Shown here in pieces: positions 13,501 through 24,728 of a DNA stretch of 64,000 nt. Numbering within the stretch: position 1 is the stretch's first letter; each line of letters opens with the position of its first letter. Under the pieces are notes generated by a model, which was not told the DNA's origin, searched no databases, and saw only the letters and a program-made list of their open reading frames with translations. The DNA lies in contig NC_133389.1 of assembly GCF_047511655.1 (NCBI RefSeq), forward strand, positions 151,667,973-151,731,972, given 5' to 3'. This DNA comes from Castor canadensis (taxonomy: Eukaryota > Chordata > Mammalia > Rodentia > Castoridae). A program made the translations under genes and the position numbers.

Positions 13501-16500
13501 TTAAAAGTTAGAGCTGAACCAGGCATGGTGGTGCATGCCTATAATTCCAGCTACAGAAGAGAGAATGGGGGAATTGTTGTTCGAGGACAGCCTGGGCAAA
13601 ATGTTAGCAAGGACCCATCTCAACCAATAAGCCAGTTATGGTGGCCTGTGTTTGTGGTTCTTAGCTGTGTGCGAAGCATAGGTAGGAGGATCACAGTCCA
13701 TGGCAACCCCAGGAAAATAACCCCATCTGGAAAAACAACTAAAGCAAAATAAGGCTGGAGGTGTGACCCTCCTAGCCCTAGGACACCTTGCTAGGCACAC
13801 CTGCCTAGCAAGTGTGGAGCTCTGAGTTCAAACTCAAGTACCACCATAAATAATAAATAAATAAAATAGAAGGATAAAATTTTAAAACATGACCAAAATA
13901 TGTGCTATTTATAATAAACTTGCTTCTAATATGTTACACACAGGTCAAAAGTAAAAGGATATGAAAATACATATCATGTAAATATTAATCAAAGGAAAGC
14001 AAGAGTGATTATGCTAACATCCAAAAAGGCAGACTTCATACCAAGGAAATTACCAGAAAGATACAATACATAATGATAAAAGGGTCAATACACCAAGAAT
14101 AGGAATCCTAAATGTTTTGCATTGAACAGAACTAAAAAATATGATAGAAAGCAAAATCTGATAGAGCTGAAAGGAGAAAAACATATACCCAGAATTACAG
14201 CTGTCATCTTCAATAACCCTCTCTTAACAACTGATAGAATAACTAGACAGAAAATCAACAAGATACAGAAGTATTCATGGTTGACAGAGTGGCTCATCAT
14301 GTACTCATGTACACATATATGTACATGGAAAAATGAGACTTGTTGAAACTACTCTAGGAATGGGGAAAGGGGGATAAAGGAGAATGATGGAGGAACTAAA
14401 TTCAACTATGGTATATTGTAAGAACTGTTGTAAATATCACAATGTACTCCCAGTACAATTAATTGATTGATAGGCTGATTTAAAAGGTGAAAAAAGAAGT
14501 ATTCAATAATATGATAGACCAATAGGATCTAATCAACACTTATACGACACTTCACCCCACAACAGTAGGATATATATTTCCTTTAGGATATATGTCTCCT
14601 TTAAGTTCCCAAGAACCATATACCAAGTATTTAGCACATCTCGGGCCATAAATCAAACTTAGGCAAATTTTAAATAATTGTAATACTACACAGTGTGTTT
14701 TACTACTACAAGGGACTAAAACTAGAAATAGTAAGAAATATAACAAGAAAATCTAAACACTTGGAAACTAAACAACATACTTCTATTCTAAATCAATCAT
14801 GTCTAAGAGAAAGTATCTCTGGAGGAGTAAGGCAAAGGGAACAGAGGAAAACTGGCCATTAAAAATCTAACCTGAAAAGGAAGAATTACATTTACCCCAA
14901 GCTTTGCTGAACTAGAATCAACCTGACCTTATTTATAAGCATTAAGTGTCCAGTAATCTTTGTTGTCATATATTTTTTAAGAATTACTTGTTCAACTTTC
15001 TTAAAGTATACAACAAACCCTGAGTTGAAATTTTTCATTTAAAGTATTTAACAATGCCACTAATTTTTTATGTTGATTTTGTACCCTACAACTTTTACTG
15101 AAGTCATTTATCACTTCCAACATTATCTAGGTTTTTTTTAAATACACAAGATCATGTGATCAGAAAGCAATTTCACATCTTCCTTTCCTATTTGGATGAT
15201 TTTAATTTCTTTTTTTTGCCTAATTGCTCTGGTTATGATTTCCAGCACTGTGTAATAGAAGTGGTGAGAGTGGGCATCCTTGCAAAGTTCCAGTTAGTAT
15301 GATGCTAGCTTTTCAGACGTGCATATTGAAGAGGTATCTGTACTTTCATGGTTATTACATTATTATTCTCAATGGCCAAGATAGAAGAAACCTAAGTGAT
15401 GAAGAAAATTTAGTACTATTCAGCCTTTAAAAAGAAATTCTGACATTTGCAATGACATTGATGAACCCCAATGATATTATGCTAAGTAAAATAGCCAGAC
15501 ACAGAAGGACAAAAACTGCATGATCTCATTTATATATGGAATCTTAAAAAGTCAAACTGGTAGAAGTAGAGAGTAGAAGAGTTGTCACTAGAAGCTGGGT
15601 AGGGGATCAGGAAGATGGGAAAGATGAGGATGTTGGTCAATGAGCACAAAGTTTCCGTTAGACAAGAGGAAAAAGTTTTAGTGACCTATCACATAAAATG
15701 GCAATTATAGTTAATAGTAATGTATTATACATTTCAAAATTGCCTTAAGAGTAGATTTTAAAGATTCTGACCACAAAGAAATGATGAAAAAAAAAAACTC
15801 CTTCAGAATACTCATGCTCAATTCATTCTTTAATGACCCGGCAATGCTGCTGCTTCCCCCCTTGTATTACTACCTTTTAACTTTTCCTTCCTCATTTGAG
15901 CACAGTGCTCTTCAATGGCAACAACACCAGCAAAATAAGTCTTTGCCGAATTCCTTTCAGATCTTAAGTGAAGGGTCTATACATCTCATAAACCCTCAGA
16001 CATCAGCTAGAATTTCCTGAATCTGCAGAGAATTTAGATTTCAGTTAATTCCCCTGTGCCTTTCATCTCTGTACATCTGGCCCCCACCTTGATAGAAGAC
16101 TCTTGTGGCACTTCTATTGAAAAGTCTCTACATCCACTCACATTGCCTGTAATTCCTTCTCAGTGACTTTTCTGACCCACTCTCCTCCATTCTACAGTTT
16201 TCTTTGAAAACCTGTTAGCCCACATACCTAACCTTTTCTAGAGTACTTCTATTTCCTAGCCGTAATTGAGCTTCACTACCCTTACATTAATTATGGAATG
16301 TTCACTCGTATGCTGACACAACTATATGACTGGCACCAGGCTCATTTTAGCTTGAAGTGTTTTTACTCTCAAGAGGTTCAGTCTGGTGTTGAAGAAAGGT
16401 AGTCTAAATATAATGACAATTTCATTATAATGAAAAACCATTTCCAAGAAGGGAAATTTTGTCTTTGCATTTCCTTCTGCATGAAAGAAGAGTTAACTGA

Positions 16501-19500
16501 TTTGGTTGGTCAGATCTTGTCAGTCATTTGCAAGTTACAGGTACATGGAATTATTAACTCAAAAAAAAAGACATTTTTAATCTTTTTTTCTTGCTTTAGA
16601 ACAAGCTTAAGAGCAGTGACTTCTTTTCACCTTCTGGGGTTTTCTATCTTCATGAAACAAGGACACCCACCACAGGACCCAAGCATTATACCCTACAGTG
16701 CCAGGAAATGTCACAATCAACACCCCCCTACAATGTACGCTAATAAAAATGTTTTTTAAAAAAATACTGGAGCCAGGTGTGGTGGTACATACCTGTAATC
16801 CCAGCTACTAAGGAGGCAGAGGCAGGAGGATAATGAGTCTAAAGCCATCCCAGGAAAAGTAAGCAAGACCCTATCTCAAAAACAAAAGGGCTAGCTCAAG
16901 TGGTAGAGTACTTAACTAGCAAGTGTGAGCCCCTGGGTTCAATCCCCAGTACTACATCAAATTAAAAAGAAAAAGAACCACTGAAATACATTGGCCTTGA
17001 GAACCAGACCTTCAAATCACCAAGTCACAAAGTATTACACCATGCTTTCAAAAATGATGCTTTTGGAAGTTTGTACCCCTCACAAATAAAATACAGTTAA
17101 AAACATTTTTAGAAATACTGCTTATTCACCATTTTTAGTTTTGTGTTTTAGAATTTACAAATAAGTTATACTGCATTTGCATGATGCATAAATACTTATA
17201 CAATGTATAAATACATATGGCATTAGGTGTTCATATGCTCTCTACTGATGCGATTGTGCAAAGAAATTTAGCAACTACTGCTATGGTGTCACATTCAGAT
17301 ACCTATAATTATGTCTTGCTTACCTAAATCTACCTTTCTGGATACTTTAAACTACCAGATTTCATGCATGGGCTCGAAGTCTGAATCAGTACACTGGGCC
17401 AAAATCAAGGAGTTAGTACAGCCATCCTTCCACAGAAAGCTCTAGGGGAAAATCTTTTCTTGCCTCTTCCAGATTCTGGTGGCTGCATCACTCCAATATC
17501 TGCCTCTTCAACAAATAACAAAATCTCTCTCCAACTCTCTTGAATTTAGGGCCTCCTGTGTTAATTCAGGATAGTCTCCCCAAAGTCTGTTTTGCTGTAT
17601 AAGGTAACTACTACAACTATGAACAATTTTACACTAACAAATTATACAGTTCTGATGAACTGGAAAAACTCTTAGAAAGAAAGATACAAATGACCAAAAC
17701 CAACTCAAGAAGAAAAAGAATATAAGAAAAGATTTATAACATATAAAGAAATTACATTAGCAATTAAAAATGTTCCCACAAAGAAAAACCCAGGTCCAGA
17801 TAGTTTCATTGGTAAATCCTATCAAACACTTAAAGAAAAAGAAAATAGAGGGTTGGAGGCATAGCTCAAGTGGTAGAGCACCTGCCTAGTAAGCACAAGG
17901 CCCTGAGTGCAAACCTCAGTGCCACAAAAAATGAAGCAAAGAAAAAATAGAGAGGTAATGTCTCAACAAGATGGCAGAATAGGTGACACTAGCATTTCTC
18001 CTCCCACAAAAAAAAAAAAAAAATTAGCTAGCAACAAACAGAAGGAGCACTGGAAGGACTCAAGGGTTCAATTAGGAACCAACATCAAAACAGTAGACCA
18101 ACAGTAGCTTGCTAGGAAGATTAGTTTAATGAAGACATCTGGAGATATCAAGGAACAAAGATGAAGGGCAGGAACTATCTGTACCACCTGAAAGCAGATG
18201 CGATCATGATCTACAGGAGCTTGCTCTTGTGGAGGATCTGGCAGCCGTTGTTGCTGAGGACCCCAATGGCTACTGTGATTCCTCACAACTTTTAAGTGCA
18301 GAATCCTGTAGTCTTTGTCAGCACCAGCCCCAATGACCTGCTCCACAGAGTACACTGGCAGCTTTCACCGATATAGCCATTGCTACTATACTGACTCTTG
18401 CAAGAACATTGCTGTTGCTACATCATAGGACCAGGATTCCACCCTTCTCCAAACTTCATATACATTCCAGACTCCAGAGCCATGGCTGTTCCTCATGCAC
18501 CTGCACTTCAGATTCTAGCTCTGTAACTTTTTGTTCATGTTCCTAATCCAAACCCCTGGCTCTGTGGCTACTCTGTGCATGTCTGTGCTTCAGAACCAGC
18601 TCCAAGGCTTCTTTGAGTGCCAAACCCTTAGGCACCAGAGTTACCACCACTGTGAGCTAGCCAGCATCTAATCCCAGAGCTGCTGTTGCTTTGCGAGCAC
18701 CCACACTCCAGACCCTTGTTCCAAAGCTTCTCTACAGGAACTTGCACATCAAACATCAGTGCCCTTGTCACCACAGAGGTGCCAACAAGCTGGACCTGGT
18801 ACCAAAAAGTATCCCCATAGCTATGACATGCCTCACAGAAAGATCCCCAGAAGCTTTCACCACAGAATACCCCAAAAGGCCTAGACACCACTGGATGTTG
18901 GTGGGTTCCTAATGGACACTTGAATCCTCCCAGACTCAGTTGTTATGGGTCCCTATAATCACCACCAGCACTGGCCTCTGCTAATAGAGCTGCATGGAGA
19001 CTAGCATCATTGGGTCCTTCCTGGAGCTAAAATCACCAGAACCCACCCAGCCAGCACACTCATACCACTGATCACTGATACATGAAGGTCTCACCAAAAC
19101 CAGTCTGTAAAATCTAGAAAGGTAACTGCTCCATCAAATGCACAGACATCAACACAAGCAACAAGAAGCACAAAAAAAAATCAAGGAATCATGACACCAC
19201 AAAAGAAACATAATTTTAATAATCAACCCCAAAGAAATGGAGATCTATGAGTTGCTGGACAAAGAAGTCAAAAGCGATTAAGGAAGCCCAATGAACAAGA
19301 TAACACAAAGACAACTAAACAAAAATTGGGAAAGCAATACATAAACAAAAATTAAGTTCAACACAGAGATAGACATTATTAAAAGAACCAATCAGAAATT
19401 CTTCAGTTTATTAATACAATCAGTGAAATGAAAAATGCAGTGGAGAGTTTCAACAGCAGACTTGATCAGCTGAAGAAAGAATGTGTGAACTTGAAGAAAA

Positions 19501-20983
19501 GCTATTTGAAATTATTCAGTCAGAGGAGAAAAACGAATTTAAAAAGTGAATTCTTCATGAATTATGAAATACTATCAAGAAAACAATATTCACATCAGGG
19601 AGTTCTAAAACAAGAACGAGGAAAGAACAAAAGGCCCATTAAAGAAATAATGGCTAATTATTCCTGGATCCGAACAGCAATATGGACATCCAAGTACATG
19701 AAATTCACAAGTCCCCATACATATTCAGCCCAAAGACCACTGCAATAAAAACTATTAATAATCAAAGACAACAATAACTTTGAAAGCAGCAAAAGAAACT
19801 TTTTCATACAATGTAATCTTCATAAGGCTATCACCAGATTTCTCAGCAGAAACTTGGTAGACCAGAGAGAATGGGGTGATATACTCAAAGTGCTTAATGA
19901 AAAAAAAAATGCCTGCCAAACAAAAATATGTAACTCAGAAAATTTGTCTTTAAGAAATGAGAACAAGATAAAGATTCCCAGACAAACAAAATCTGTGGAG
20001 TTCATCACCACTATGCCTGTCTTACAAGACATGGATAAAGGGAATCCTTCAAGCTGAAGGATACTAATTAATAATATAAAAATATTAAATTATAAAACTC
20101 ACTGGTGAAGGTAAATGTAGTCAAATTCAGAATATTCTAATAACAGTTATGTGTAAATCACTTACCTCTAGTTTAAAAGCTAAAAGACACAATTATTAAA
20201 GATAAGTAGTGCTACAATAATTTCTTAGAGGATGCAAAATTTAAACAGATGTAAATAATGACATCAAAACATAAAAGGGAGGAGCAAAAGGGTACAGTTT
20301 TTGTGTGCAATGAAAGTTAAATTGCTGTATGCTTAAAACAGACTATTATATCTCTAAGAAGTTTTATGTAAAGTTCATGGTAACCAGAAAGAAAAAAAAA
20401 CTATAGTAGAAGAAAGAAAAAAGAGAAAGTACTCAAAACATACCATTGTGGCAAATCATCAAATCACAAAAGAAGACAAGAATAAAAGAACTAAAAAACA
20501 GCCAGAAGCCAGGCACTGGTGGCTTGTGCCTATAATCCTAGCTACTTAGGAGGCAGAGATCAGAAGGATCACAGGTTGAAGCCCACCTCAAGCAAATCGT
20601 TCATGAGACCCTATCTCGAAAAAAAAAAACTCATCACAAAAACAGGGCTGATGAAGTGGCTCAAGTGGTAGAGCACCTGCCTAGCAAGCAGAAGGTCCTG
20701 AGTTCAAACTCCAATGTAGCAAAAAAAAAAAAGAAAAAAGAAAAAATAATTAACAAGATGGCAATAATAAGTCCTTACTTTAAATGTAAATGGATTAACT
20801 TCTCTAATCAAAAGACATGGAGTAGTCAAATGGTGGAAAAAAAAACAAGACCCAAGTATATATACTGCCTGCAAAAAACTCACTTGAGCTTTAAAAACAT
20901 ATTGGGTCTGGGAATGCAGCTAAATGGTAAAGAACTTGAACAGAATGCATAAGACTCTGGGTTTGATCCCCAGCCCCCCCCCA

Positions 20984-21024
<41 letters not shown>

Positions 21025-24000
21025 GCTTATATCCCAAGCAAATGGAAACAGAGATGTCAGACAAAATAGCCTTTAACTCAAAAACTGTAAGAAGAGACAA
21101 ATGAGATCATTATATCATGACGAAGGGGTTGATTTATCAGGAGGATATAATAATTACATATAATTATATATGCACCTAATCCAGAGTCCATAAATATATA
21201 AAGCAAGTATTAATAAATCTGAAGGGAGAGAAAGATTATCAATACAACAATAGTGCCTAACTTCAACACTACTTTCAACACTGAATAAATCATTAAGACA
21301 TGAAATAATAGGACATCATGGGACTTAAACTATACCTTAAACCAAAGGACCTAACAAATATATACAGAGCATTCCATTCAACAGCAGCAAAATACAAATT
21401 CTTCTCAAGTATACATGTACATTCTCTAGGATAAATTATATGTTAGGCCAAAAACAAGTCTTAAAAAATTTATGAAATTGTATCAAGTATGTTTTCTGAC
21501 CACAGTGTTATGAAATTAGAAATCAACAGCAGGAGGAGATTTGGAAAATTCACTAGTATATGGAAATTAACAATTTGCTTCTGAATAATCAATAGGTCAA
21601 AGAAGAGATCAAAAGGGAAATTAAAACAGTATCTTAAGACAAACAAAAGTGGAAATATAATATACCAAAACTTATAGAATGCTGGAAAAGCAGTTCTAAG
21701 AGGAAAGTTTGTAATAAATACCTACATAAAAAGAAAGATCTCAAATAAACTAACTTTATGCCTCAATGAAGTAAAAAAAAATCCCAAGGTAAATTCAAAG
21801 GTAGCAGAAAGTAATAAATAATAAATATTAGAGCAGAAATAAATAAACAGAAGGCCTGGATGTGTGACTCAAGTGATAAAGTTCACAACCCTAGTAAGCG
21901 TTCAAACCCCAATATCACCAAAAATAAATAAACAAAATAGAACACAAAAAAACAATTTTACAAATTAACAAAGTTAAGAGTTGCATACCAAAAAGCAAAA
22001 AGACAACTATTAAATTTTGAGAAAATATTTGTGATACTTATCAAAGTTATAATATCCATAATAAATAAAGAACTTTTGGAAATTTGAGGAGAGAAATAAA
22101 AACCTGATAGAAAAAAAATTACTTAAATTTTCAGTTTACACACACACAGCACACACACAAGATTTTAAAAGGGCCTTAAATATATAAAACATGTCACAGC
22201 CTCATTTCACTTATTCGTCCTCTCGTGCACTGTCTCTTGAACATTTCAAACTATTTCTCTGCAGAATTCACAATTGTTTATTCCATCTTAAATTCTCTCC
22301 CTACAACTTTAGCCAGCCTCTTCTCATTCTTCAGGTTTTTGCTTAAAAACCACCTCCTCAGAAAAGCCTTCTCTTTTTTTTTCATTTTTATTGGCATATA
22401 TTCAATGATTTCTAGCCAAAGTACTATTCATCCCTTGATCACAGTGCACTTTTTATTTGCTTCAGAACACAGCACAACCTGTACTGTCTGTTGATTTTGA
22501 ATGTTTGCTTCTCAAGTGAAGGTGTGTTGCCTGCTTGTCCACCACTGTATCCTCCTTGTCTAACACAAAATTTAGCATATATTTCAAAGAACAGGTATAA
22601 TAAAAGAAATGACAGTTTAGAAAACACAATACTAGGTTTCAGTATTAAAGAAGTAAAACCATAAGTGTAAAGACAAAGTCCAAATACAAAACTGCAGTGA
22701 GCTGCTGAAAGGAATTAAGGAGGTTCAAAGACCTGATACTAAGATATGTTGTAGGTTATCCATTTTGTTTTTGTTTTGCTTTGTTTTGTTTTGAGATTGA
22801 GTCTTGCCATGTTGCCAGGTTGGCTTCAAACTTAAGAGCCTCCTGCCTCAGCCTCCCAAGTGCTGGGATTATAGGTATCTGCCATCACTACTATTTCACT
22901 TGAAATAGTTTTAAATTTCAGCATTTCTATGAAAGACATAACCTACATTATCTGTCACTCTAAGTACTGTCTCTAGCTATTCCTTCCAATTTTCTTTATA
23001 ACCTACATTTAATTTAAACCATCATTTTTTTAAAAATCTCTTTGAAACTTCTAGTCACTTATCCCTCCTTTTGTTTTCAGCCAATTCATCCAATTTTTCT
23101 GGTTCTACTTGCTTCCTTCTCTATCCTACACCCTCAATCTATGATCCCCACACCATTTTTTTGCTCTTTATAGTGATTCTTAAGCATGAGTCTAAAAATC
23201 ACTTGAAATAGTTTTAAATTTAAGCACATTACTGTTAGACCCACCCTTTTGATTTGGAAGTCTATGGTGGAGGCCCCAAAATCTTTTTTAATGAGCACCC
23301 TAGAAGAATGGATATAGATGACCCAAGAATTAAAAGAAACACTGGTGTGGAGCAAGTTCCATTAATAATATCATATCCCAGTCAGTGAATAATGAAGAGC
23401 CAGCTACTTTTATGTGGGAATTTTTTTTTTATATATTAAAAAGGAATTCTCATCCTGGCTATATGGGAGGTGTATATAGGATTCCAGTCAAAAAAAGTTT
23501 ATGGTGCTATCTTAAAAACTAAAGGAAAAAGGGCTGGGGGCATGGTTCAAGTGGTAGAGCTAGACAAGCCCAAGGCCCAGAGTTCAAACTTTTATACTGC
23601 CAAAAAAAAAAAAAGTGGGGGAAGGGTTCCTCATACTCAAAACAATATTGAAAATTACCATTCCATAGACCAAAGTCCCAATTCCTGAAGTTGATCACAA
23701 CAAACACTTCCATGACCTACAGACTTCAAGAACACCCCTCTCACAAACCTTTTGATTTTTTCTTAGTTTTATCCTACCATGCTTTCAACTTGTCAAAACA
23801 ATGCTTTAAGAGTATGGTAAGGTTTTTTTTTGTTGTTTAAATTAGAAGGGTATCTTAGAAATCAAGTACTTCAACTTCTTCATTTTACACAGAAGGACCT
23901 GATCTTTTTACATACCATTTGTTTCCTCATAAGTAGTTTTATCTGCAATATTTCTTAATAACTTAAGACCAACAGAAAACATAAAATGTCCTAATAATCC

Positions 24001-24728
24001 TCGGATAACCTTTAAAAAGTAAACATTTACATCTTCACGATCTAGTGGTACCACTAAAAGGTACCACTAAACTCAAGAGTTACAGGAAGCCTTTGCAGAA
24101 ATGATGGAGACACGCTTCTCCAGGTTCATTATTTAAGAACTGGAGTAATGAAAACAAAGTTCACTAAAGCACCTGGAGGTTATCCACATAAATGATGATG
24201 GCAGCTGCTAACATTTATTGACTGTAAAAGCACGTAATGTCATTATCCCCTTTAGTTCTCCTTCTAAGGTAGGTAGTAATGTCTTATTTATCGGCTACTG
24301 GAACGACGGCAGGAGGAGTTGGGTAGTTTCTAAGGTCCCACAGGTAAACCCTTCCAGGCATCACCAGCACCTCCACTTGGGGGAGGTCTCCCTCGGACCC
24401 TCGCCCGGCTCTCCAGGTGGTCGGCAGGGGGCGCGCTCCACTGGCCCCAGCCCCTTTGCCCCGAAGCTGGCCCACCACCACTCACGTTCAGCAGCCGGCT
24501 CCCGGTGCTCTCCTTGTCCTTGTCCTTGCCTTGGTCCTTGGTCAAGAGATTCTTGCTCTGGTCCTGGGAATACCGGACGGAGGAAAAGTGGGACACCTTG
24601 GTGTGCATGGTGTCCCGGCTGGCAAGGGGACCCTTGTTTAGCGCAGCGGATGTGAACAAGGAGTGGACCCGCTCGCTGCGGTTTTCGGTTACGTTGGAAA
24701 GCCTACGAGGTTCTTGTGGCAGCTCCAT
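2497..24728 (-). CDS. C2CD6: C2CD6 (ALS2CR11, CATSPER-tau), 5' part of gene, three exons recognised
   Basis: In mouse, C2CD6/CATSPER-tau is a C2-domain protein needed to deliver the CatSper calcium channel to the sperm tail (family knowledge). Three minus-strand exons are visible. Exon 1 (24486-24728) starts in a CpG island. Exon 2 (5019-5105) encodes an acidic [15 protein letters not shown] stretch. A third exon (2497-2642) encodes part of the C2 domain (VKCTKT ... NEKNPVIKF). Exons 1 and 2 join in phase 0. The third exon begins in phase 2, so at least one exon between 2643 and 5018 was missed. The gene continues past the left edge. Assignment rests on remembered protein similarity and on synteny: C2CD6 lies immediately downstream of TMEM237 on the same strand in human. 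Confidence 0.78.
2815..2900 (-). repeat. tRNA/ID-like SINE
   Basis: Reverse complement of the tRNA-like half: 'tttgaactcagggcctcatgcttgctaggcaggtgctc ... gagccactctgccagccc'. It is preceded by an AT/GATA-rich simple tract at about 2765-2815, which may be its tail. Confidence 0.85.
3070..3580 (+). repeat. Ancient MaLR/MLT1-like LTR remnant (tentative)
   Basis: Features resembling old mammalian MaLR elements: a 'ccttgtgattattttaacc' block, the middle 'ccagccaagccaaacttccaggcatcc', and an end 'taattaatattttaagacactcaattttgg'. Strongly diverged; called from remembered consensus only. Confidence 0.4.
3585..5018. other. C2CD6 intron; GT microsatellite, rest unassigned
   Basis: AT-rich intron sequence with one clear (GT)n tract at about 4531-4571. 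No convincing exon was seen, although a C2CD6 exon is expected in 2643-5018. Confidence 0.5.
4531..4571. repeat. (GT)n microsatellite
   Basis: About 20 uninterrupted GT units, read directly. Confidence 0.95.
5019..5105 (-). CDS. C2CD6: C2CD6 coding exon 2
   Basis: An 87-nt exon (29 codons, phase 0-0) bounded by acceptor TTGTAG|ATG and donor GATGTG|GTATGT. It encodes [16 protein letters not shown] and then PTLVPFGDV, which leads into a C2 domain in the family. It joins in frame with exon 1 across an intron of about 19.4 kb. Confidence 0.8.
5380..5665. repeat. Old L1M 3'-end-like remnant
   Basis: Contains 'ctaggccccacctcctaaagattccaccacttcccagtagc' and 'aagtctttaacgcatgagcttttggtggacattcaaa', typical of old mammalian repeats usually masked as L1 3' ends. 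Class is from memory. Confidence 0.45.
5666..6325. other. C2CD6 intron 1, nothing recognised
   Basis: AT-rich intron sequence. No repeat or exon is identifiable by eye. Confidence 0.4.
6326..6640 (-). repeat. Composite SINE, reverse orientation
   Basis: A reverse tRNA-like half ('actgggatttgaactcagaaccctgtacttactaggcag') is followed by a reverse 7SL-like part ending 'cccaagtagctggattttaggtatgtgccacc'. The same composite recurs at 42.6 kb and 55.1 kb. Confidence 0.8.
6915..6995 (-). repeat. tRNA/ID-like SINE
   Basis: 'ggtgagactggagtttgaactcaagagcaatgag ... accattgagccacacctctag' is a reverse, diverged tRNA-like SINE. Confidence 0.75.
7600..8790. repeat. LTR-like segment packed with tandem repeats
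   Basis: Three nested repeat systems occur in series. At about 7975-8190 there are roughly four imperfect units of about 70 bp built on 'cagacttgcactgt...catg.tctct..agctttt'. At about 8245-8415 there are short units of about 18 bp on 'ttcagcaatc'. At about 8570-8750 there are two units of about 95 bp on 'aggaaaagcagctg ... gctgtgccaaa.tcag'. The overall composition (T-rich, CAG/CAA-rich) resembles a rodent LTR. No internal viral genes were seen. The open frames through the CAGCAATTC repeats are by-products of the repeat. Confidence 0.45.
8791..9235. other. C2CD6 intron 1, nothing recognised
   Basis: No exon or known repeat identified by eye. Confidence 0.35.
9240..9428 (+). repeat. Composite SINE
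   Basis: A shortened 7SL-like part ('caggaagatcatgagtttgaggccagtctc'), an A/G linker, then 'gggctgggggcatagctcaagtggtagagc ... ctgggttcaatccctactactgc'. Confidence 0.8.
10085..10290 (+). repeat. Old L1M/LTR-like remnant
   Basis: 'atggtttgagtcttgaatgtcccccaaagcccatatgttag' and 'ggaggcagagccaaaagaaggaatttaggtcatt' match a very common ancient mammalian repeat pattern. The exact family is uncertain. Confidence 0.45.
10400..10478 (+). repeat. ID-like SINE monomer
   Basis: 'gggggtgtgtagctcagtggtagagcgcttgcttagaatgc' with 'gccctggatttgacc' keeps recognisable Pol III A and B boxes. It is closer to the general rodent ID type than the common local SINE. Confidence 0.85.
10603..10742 (-). repeat. B1-like SINE (7SL-derived)
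   Basis: A reverse B1: T-run, 'gagacagggtctcacgtatgtaggtcaggctgg' to 'gcctcccaagtgctgggattactggcatatg'. Confidence 0.9.
10940..13400 (-). mobile_element. Older truncated LINE-1, ORF2 3' half plus 3' UTR
   Basis: On the minus strand this encodes broken L1 ORF2: an [19 protein letters not shown] block and [20 protein letters not shown] (reverse transcriptase region) near 12.97-13.22 kb, then the C-terminal cysteine-containing [14 protein letters not shown] near 11.6-11.7 kb, followed by a 3' UTR to about 10.95 kb. Many stops and frameshifts. Homologous to the young L1 at 56-63 kb but much more diverged. Lies in C2CD6 intron 1 in the same orientation as the gene. Confidence 0.85.
13515..13850 (+). 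repeat. Composite SINE
   Basis: 'aaccaggcatggtggtgcatgcctataattccagc' through a duplicated 7SL-like middle, ending with 'cacctgcctagcaagtgtggagctctgagttcaaac'. The tRNA-like half carries a local internal duplication ('ccttgctaggcacacctgcctagc'). Confidence 0.8.
13880..14480 (+). mobile_element. LINE-1 fragments, plus strand
   Basis: The first half has L1 endonuclease-region sequence ('ggtcaaaagtaaaaggatatgaaaa', 'gcaagagtgattatgctaacatc', 'gataaaagggtcaatacaccaagaa'). Directly after it is an L1 3'-UTR-like stretch with 'ggggaaagggggataaaggag'. The adjacency of 5' ORF2 to 3' UTR implies an internal deletion or two insertions. Confidence 0.65.
14481..15780. mobile_element. Mosaic of old L1 fragments in both orientations
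   Basis: Plus-strand ORF2-like sequence at about 14500-14800, an inverted ORF2 piece at about 15030-15300 ('ccagcactgtgtaatagaagtggtgagagtgggcatccttg' is the reverse of the RT region), and a plus-strand 3' piece at about 15370-15720 ('caatgacattgatgaacccc', 'cactagaagctgggtaggg'). All degenerate. Confidence 0.55.
15781..16765. other. C2CD6 intron 1, nothing recognised
   Basis: Open frames at 15781-16020 and 16430-16759 show no family resemblance, no splice context and no codon bias. I see no feature here. Confidence 0.4.
16770..16980 (+). repeat. Composite SINE
   Basis: 'gagccaggtgtggtggtacatacctgtaatcccagctactaaggaggcagaggc', then 'agctcaagtggtagagta ... ccctgggttcaatccccagtac'. Confidence 0.9.
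17380..17560 (-). repeat. Old L1M 3'-end-like remnant
   Basis: 'gggccaaaatcaaggagttagtacagccatcc' and 'gctctaggggaaaatcttttcttgcctcttcc' are the same ancient repeat family as the piece inside the enolase pseudogene at 28.1-28.6 kb. Orientation is inferred. Confidence 0.45.
17848..17932 (+). repeat. tRNA/ID-like SINE
   Basis: 'gggttggaggcatagctcaagtggtagagcacctgcctagtaagcacaaggccctgagtgcaaac' on the plus strand. Confidence 0.9.
20508..20730 (+). repeat. Composite SINE inside the old L1
   Basis: 'agccaggcactggtggcttgtgcctataatcctagctacttaggagg' through 'gggctgatgaagtggctcaagtggtagagcacctgcctagc' and an A-rich tail. It splits the L1 before ORF2. Confidence 0.9.
20905..21022 (+). repeat. ID-like SINE with (CA)n tail
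   Basis: 'gggtctgggaatgcagctaaatggtaaag ... ctctgggtttgatccccagcc' followed by C-run and (CA)n to 21022. Confidence 0.85.
21855..21930 (+). repeat. tRNA/ID-like SINE, diverged
   Basis: 'aggcctggatgtgtgactcaagtgataaagttcacaacc ... gcgttcaaaccccaatatcacc'. Confidence 0.75.
22116..22775. other. C2CD6 intron 1, nothing recognised
   Basis: Unique-looking T-rich intron sequence. No exon found. Confidence 0.35.
22780..22892 (-). repeat. B1-like SINE
   Basis: 'ttttgagattgagtcttgccatgttgccaggttggcttc' to 'cctcccaagtgctgggattataggtatctgcc'. Confidence 0.9.
22893..23515. other. C2CD6 intron 1; short direct repeat only
   Basis: The word 'tcacttgaaatagttttaaa' occurs at about 22899 and again at about 23200. 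Nothing else recognised. Confidence 0.4.
23528..23620 (+). repeat. tRNA/ID-like SINE
   Basis: 'gggctgggggcatggttcaagtggtagagctagacaagcc' shows an internal deletion of the 'acctgcctagcaagc' arm, then 'gcccagagttcaaac' and an A-run. Confidence 0.85.

Larger units (their letters stand above)
17950..22115 (+). mobile_element. Old near-full-length LINE-1 remnant
   Basis: It starts with an L1 5'-UTR-type 'aacaagatggcagaataggtgac'. ORF1-derived coiled-coil and C-terminal sequence follows at about 19.2-20.06 kb ('gatttctcagcagaaacttgg', 'attcccagacaaacaaaatc'), then the ORF2 N-terminus and endonuclease region at about 20.76-22.0 kb ('ggattaacttctctaatcaaaagacatgg', 'cattccattcaacagcagcaaaatac'). Every frame is interrupted and SINEs have inserted at 20.51 and 20.90 kb. 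It resembles old mammalian (L1M-type) elements, so it predates the rodent-specific L1s here. Confidence 0.75.

Noticed and set aside
18068-18355. 95-codon minus-strand frame
   Set aside because: Lies antisense within the 5' part of an old L1; no domain or splice context.
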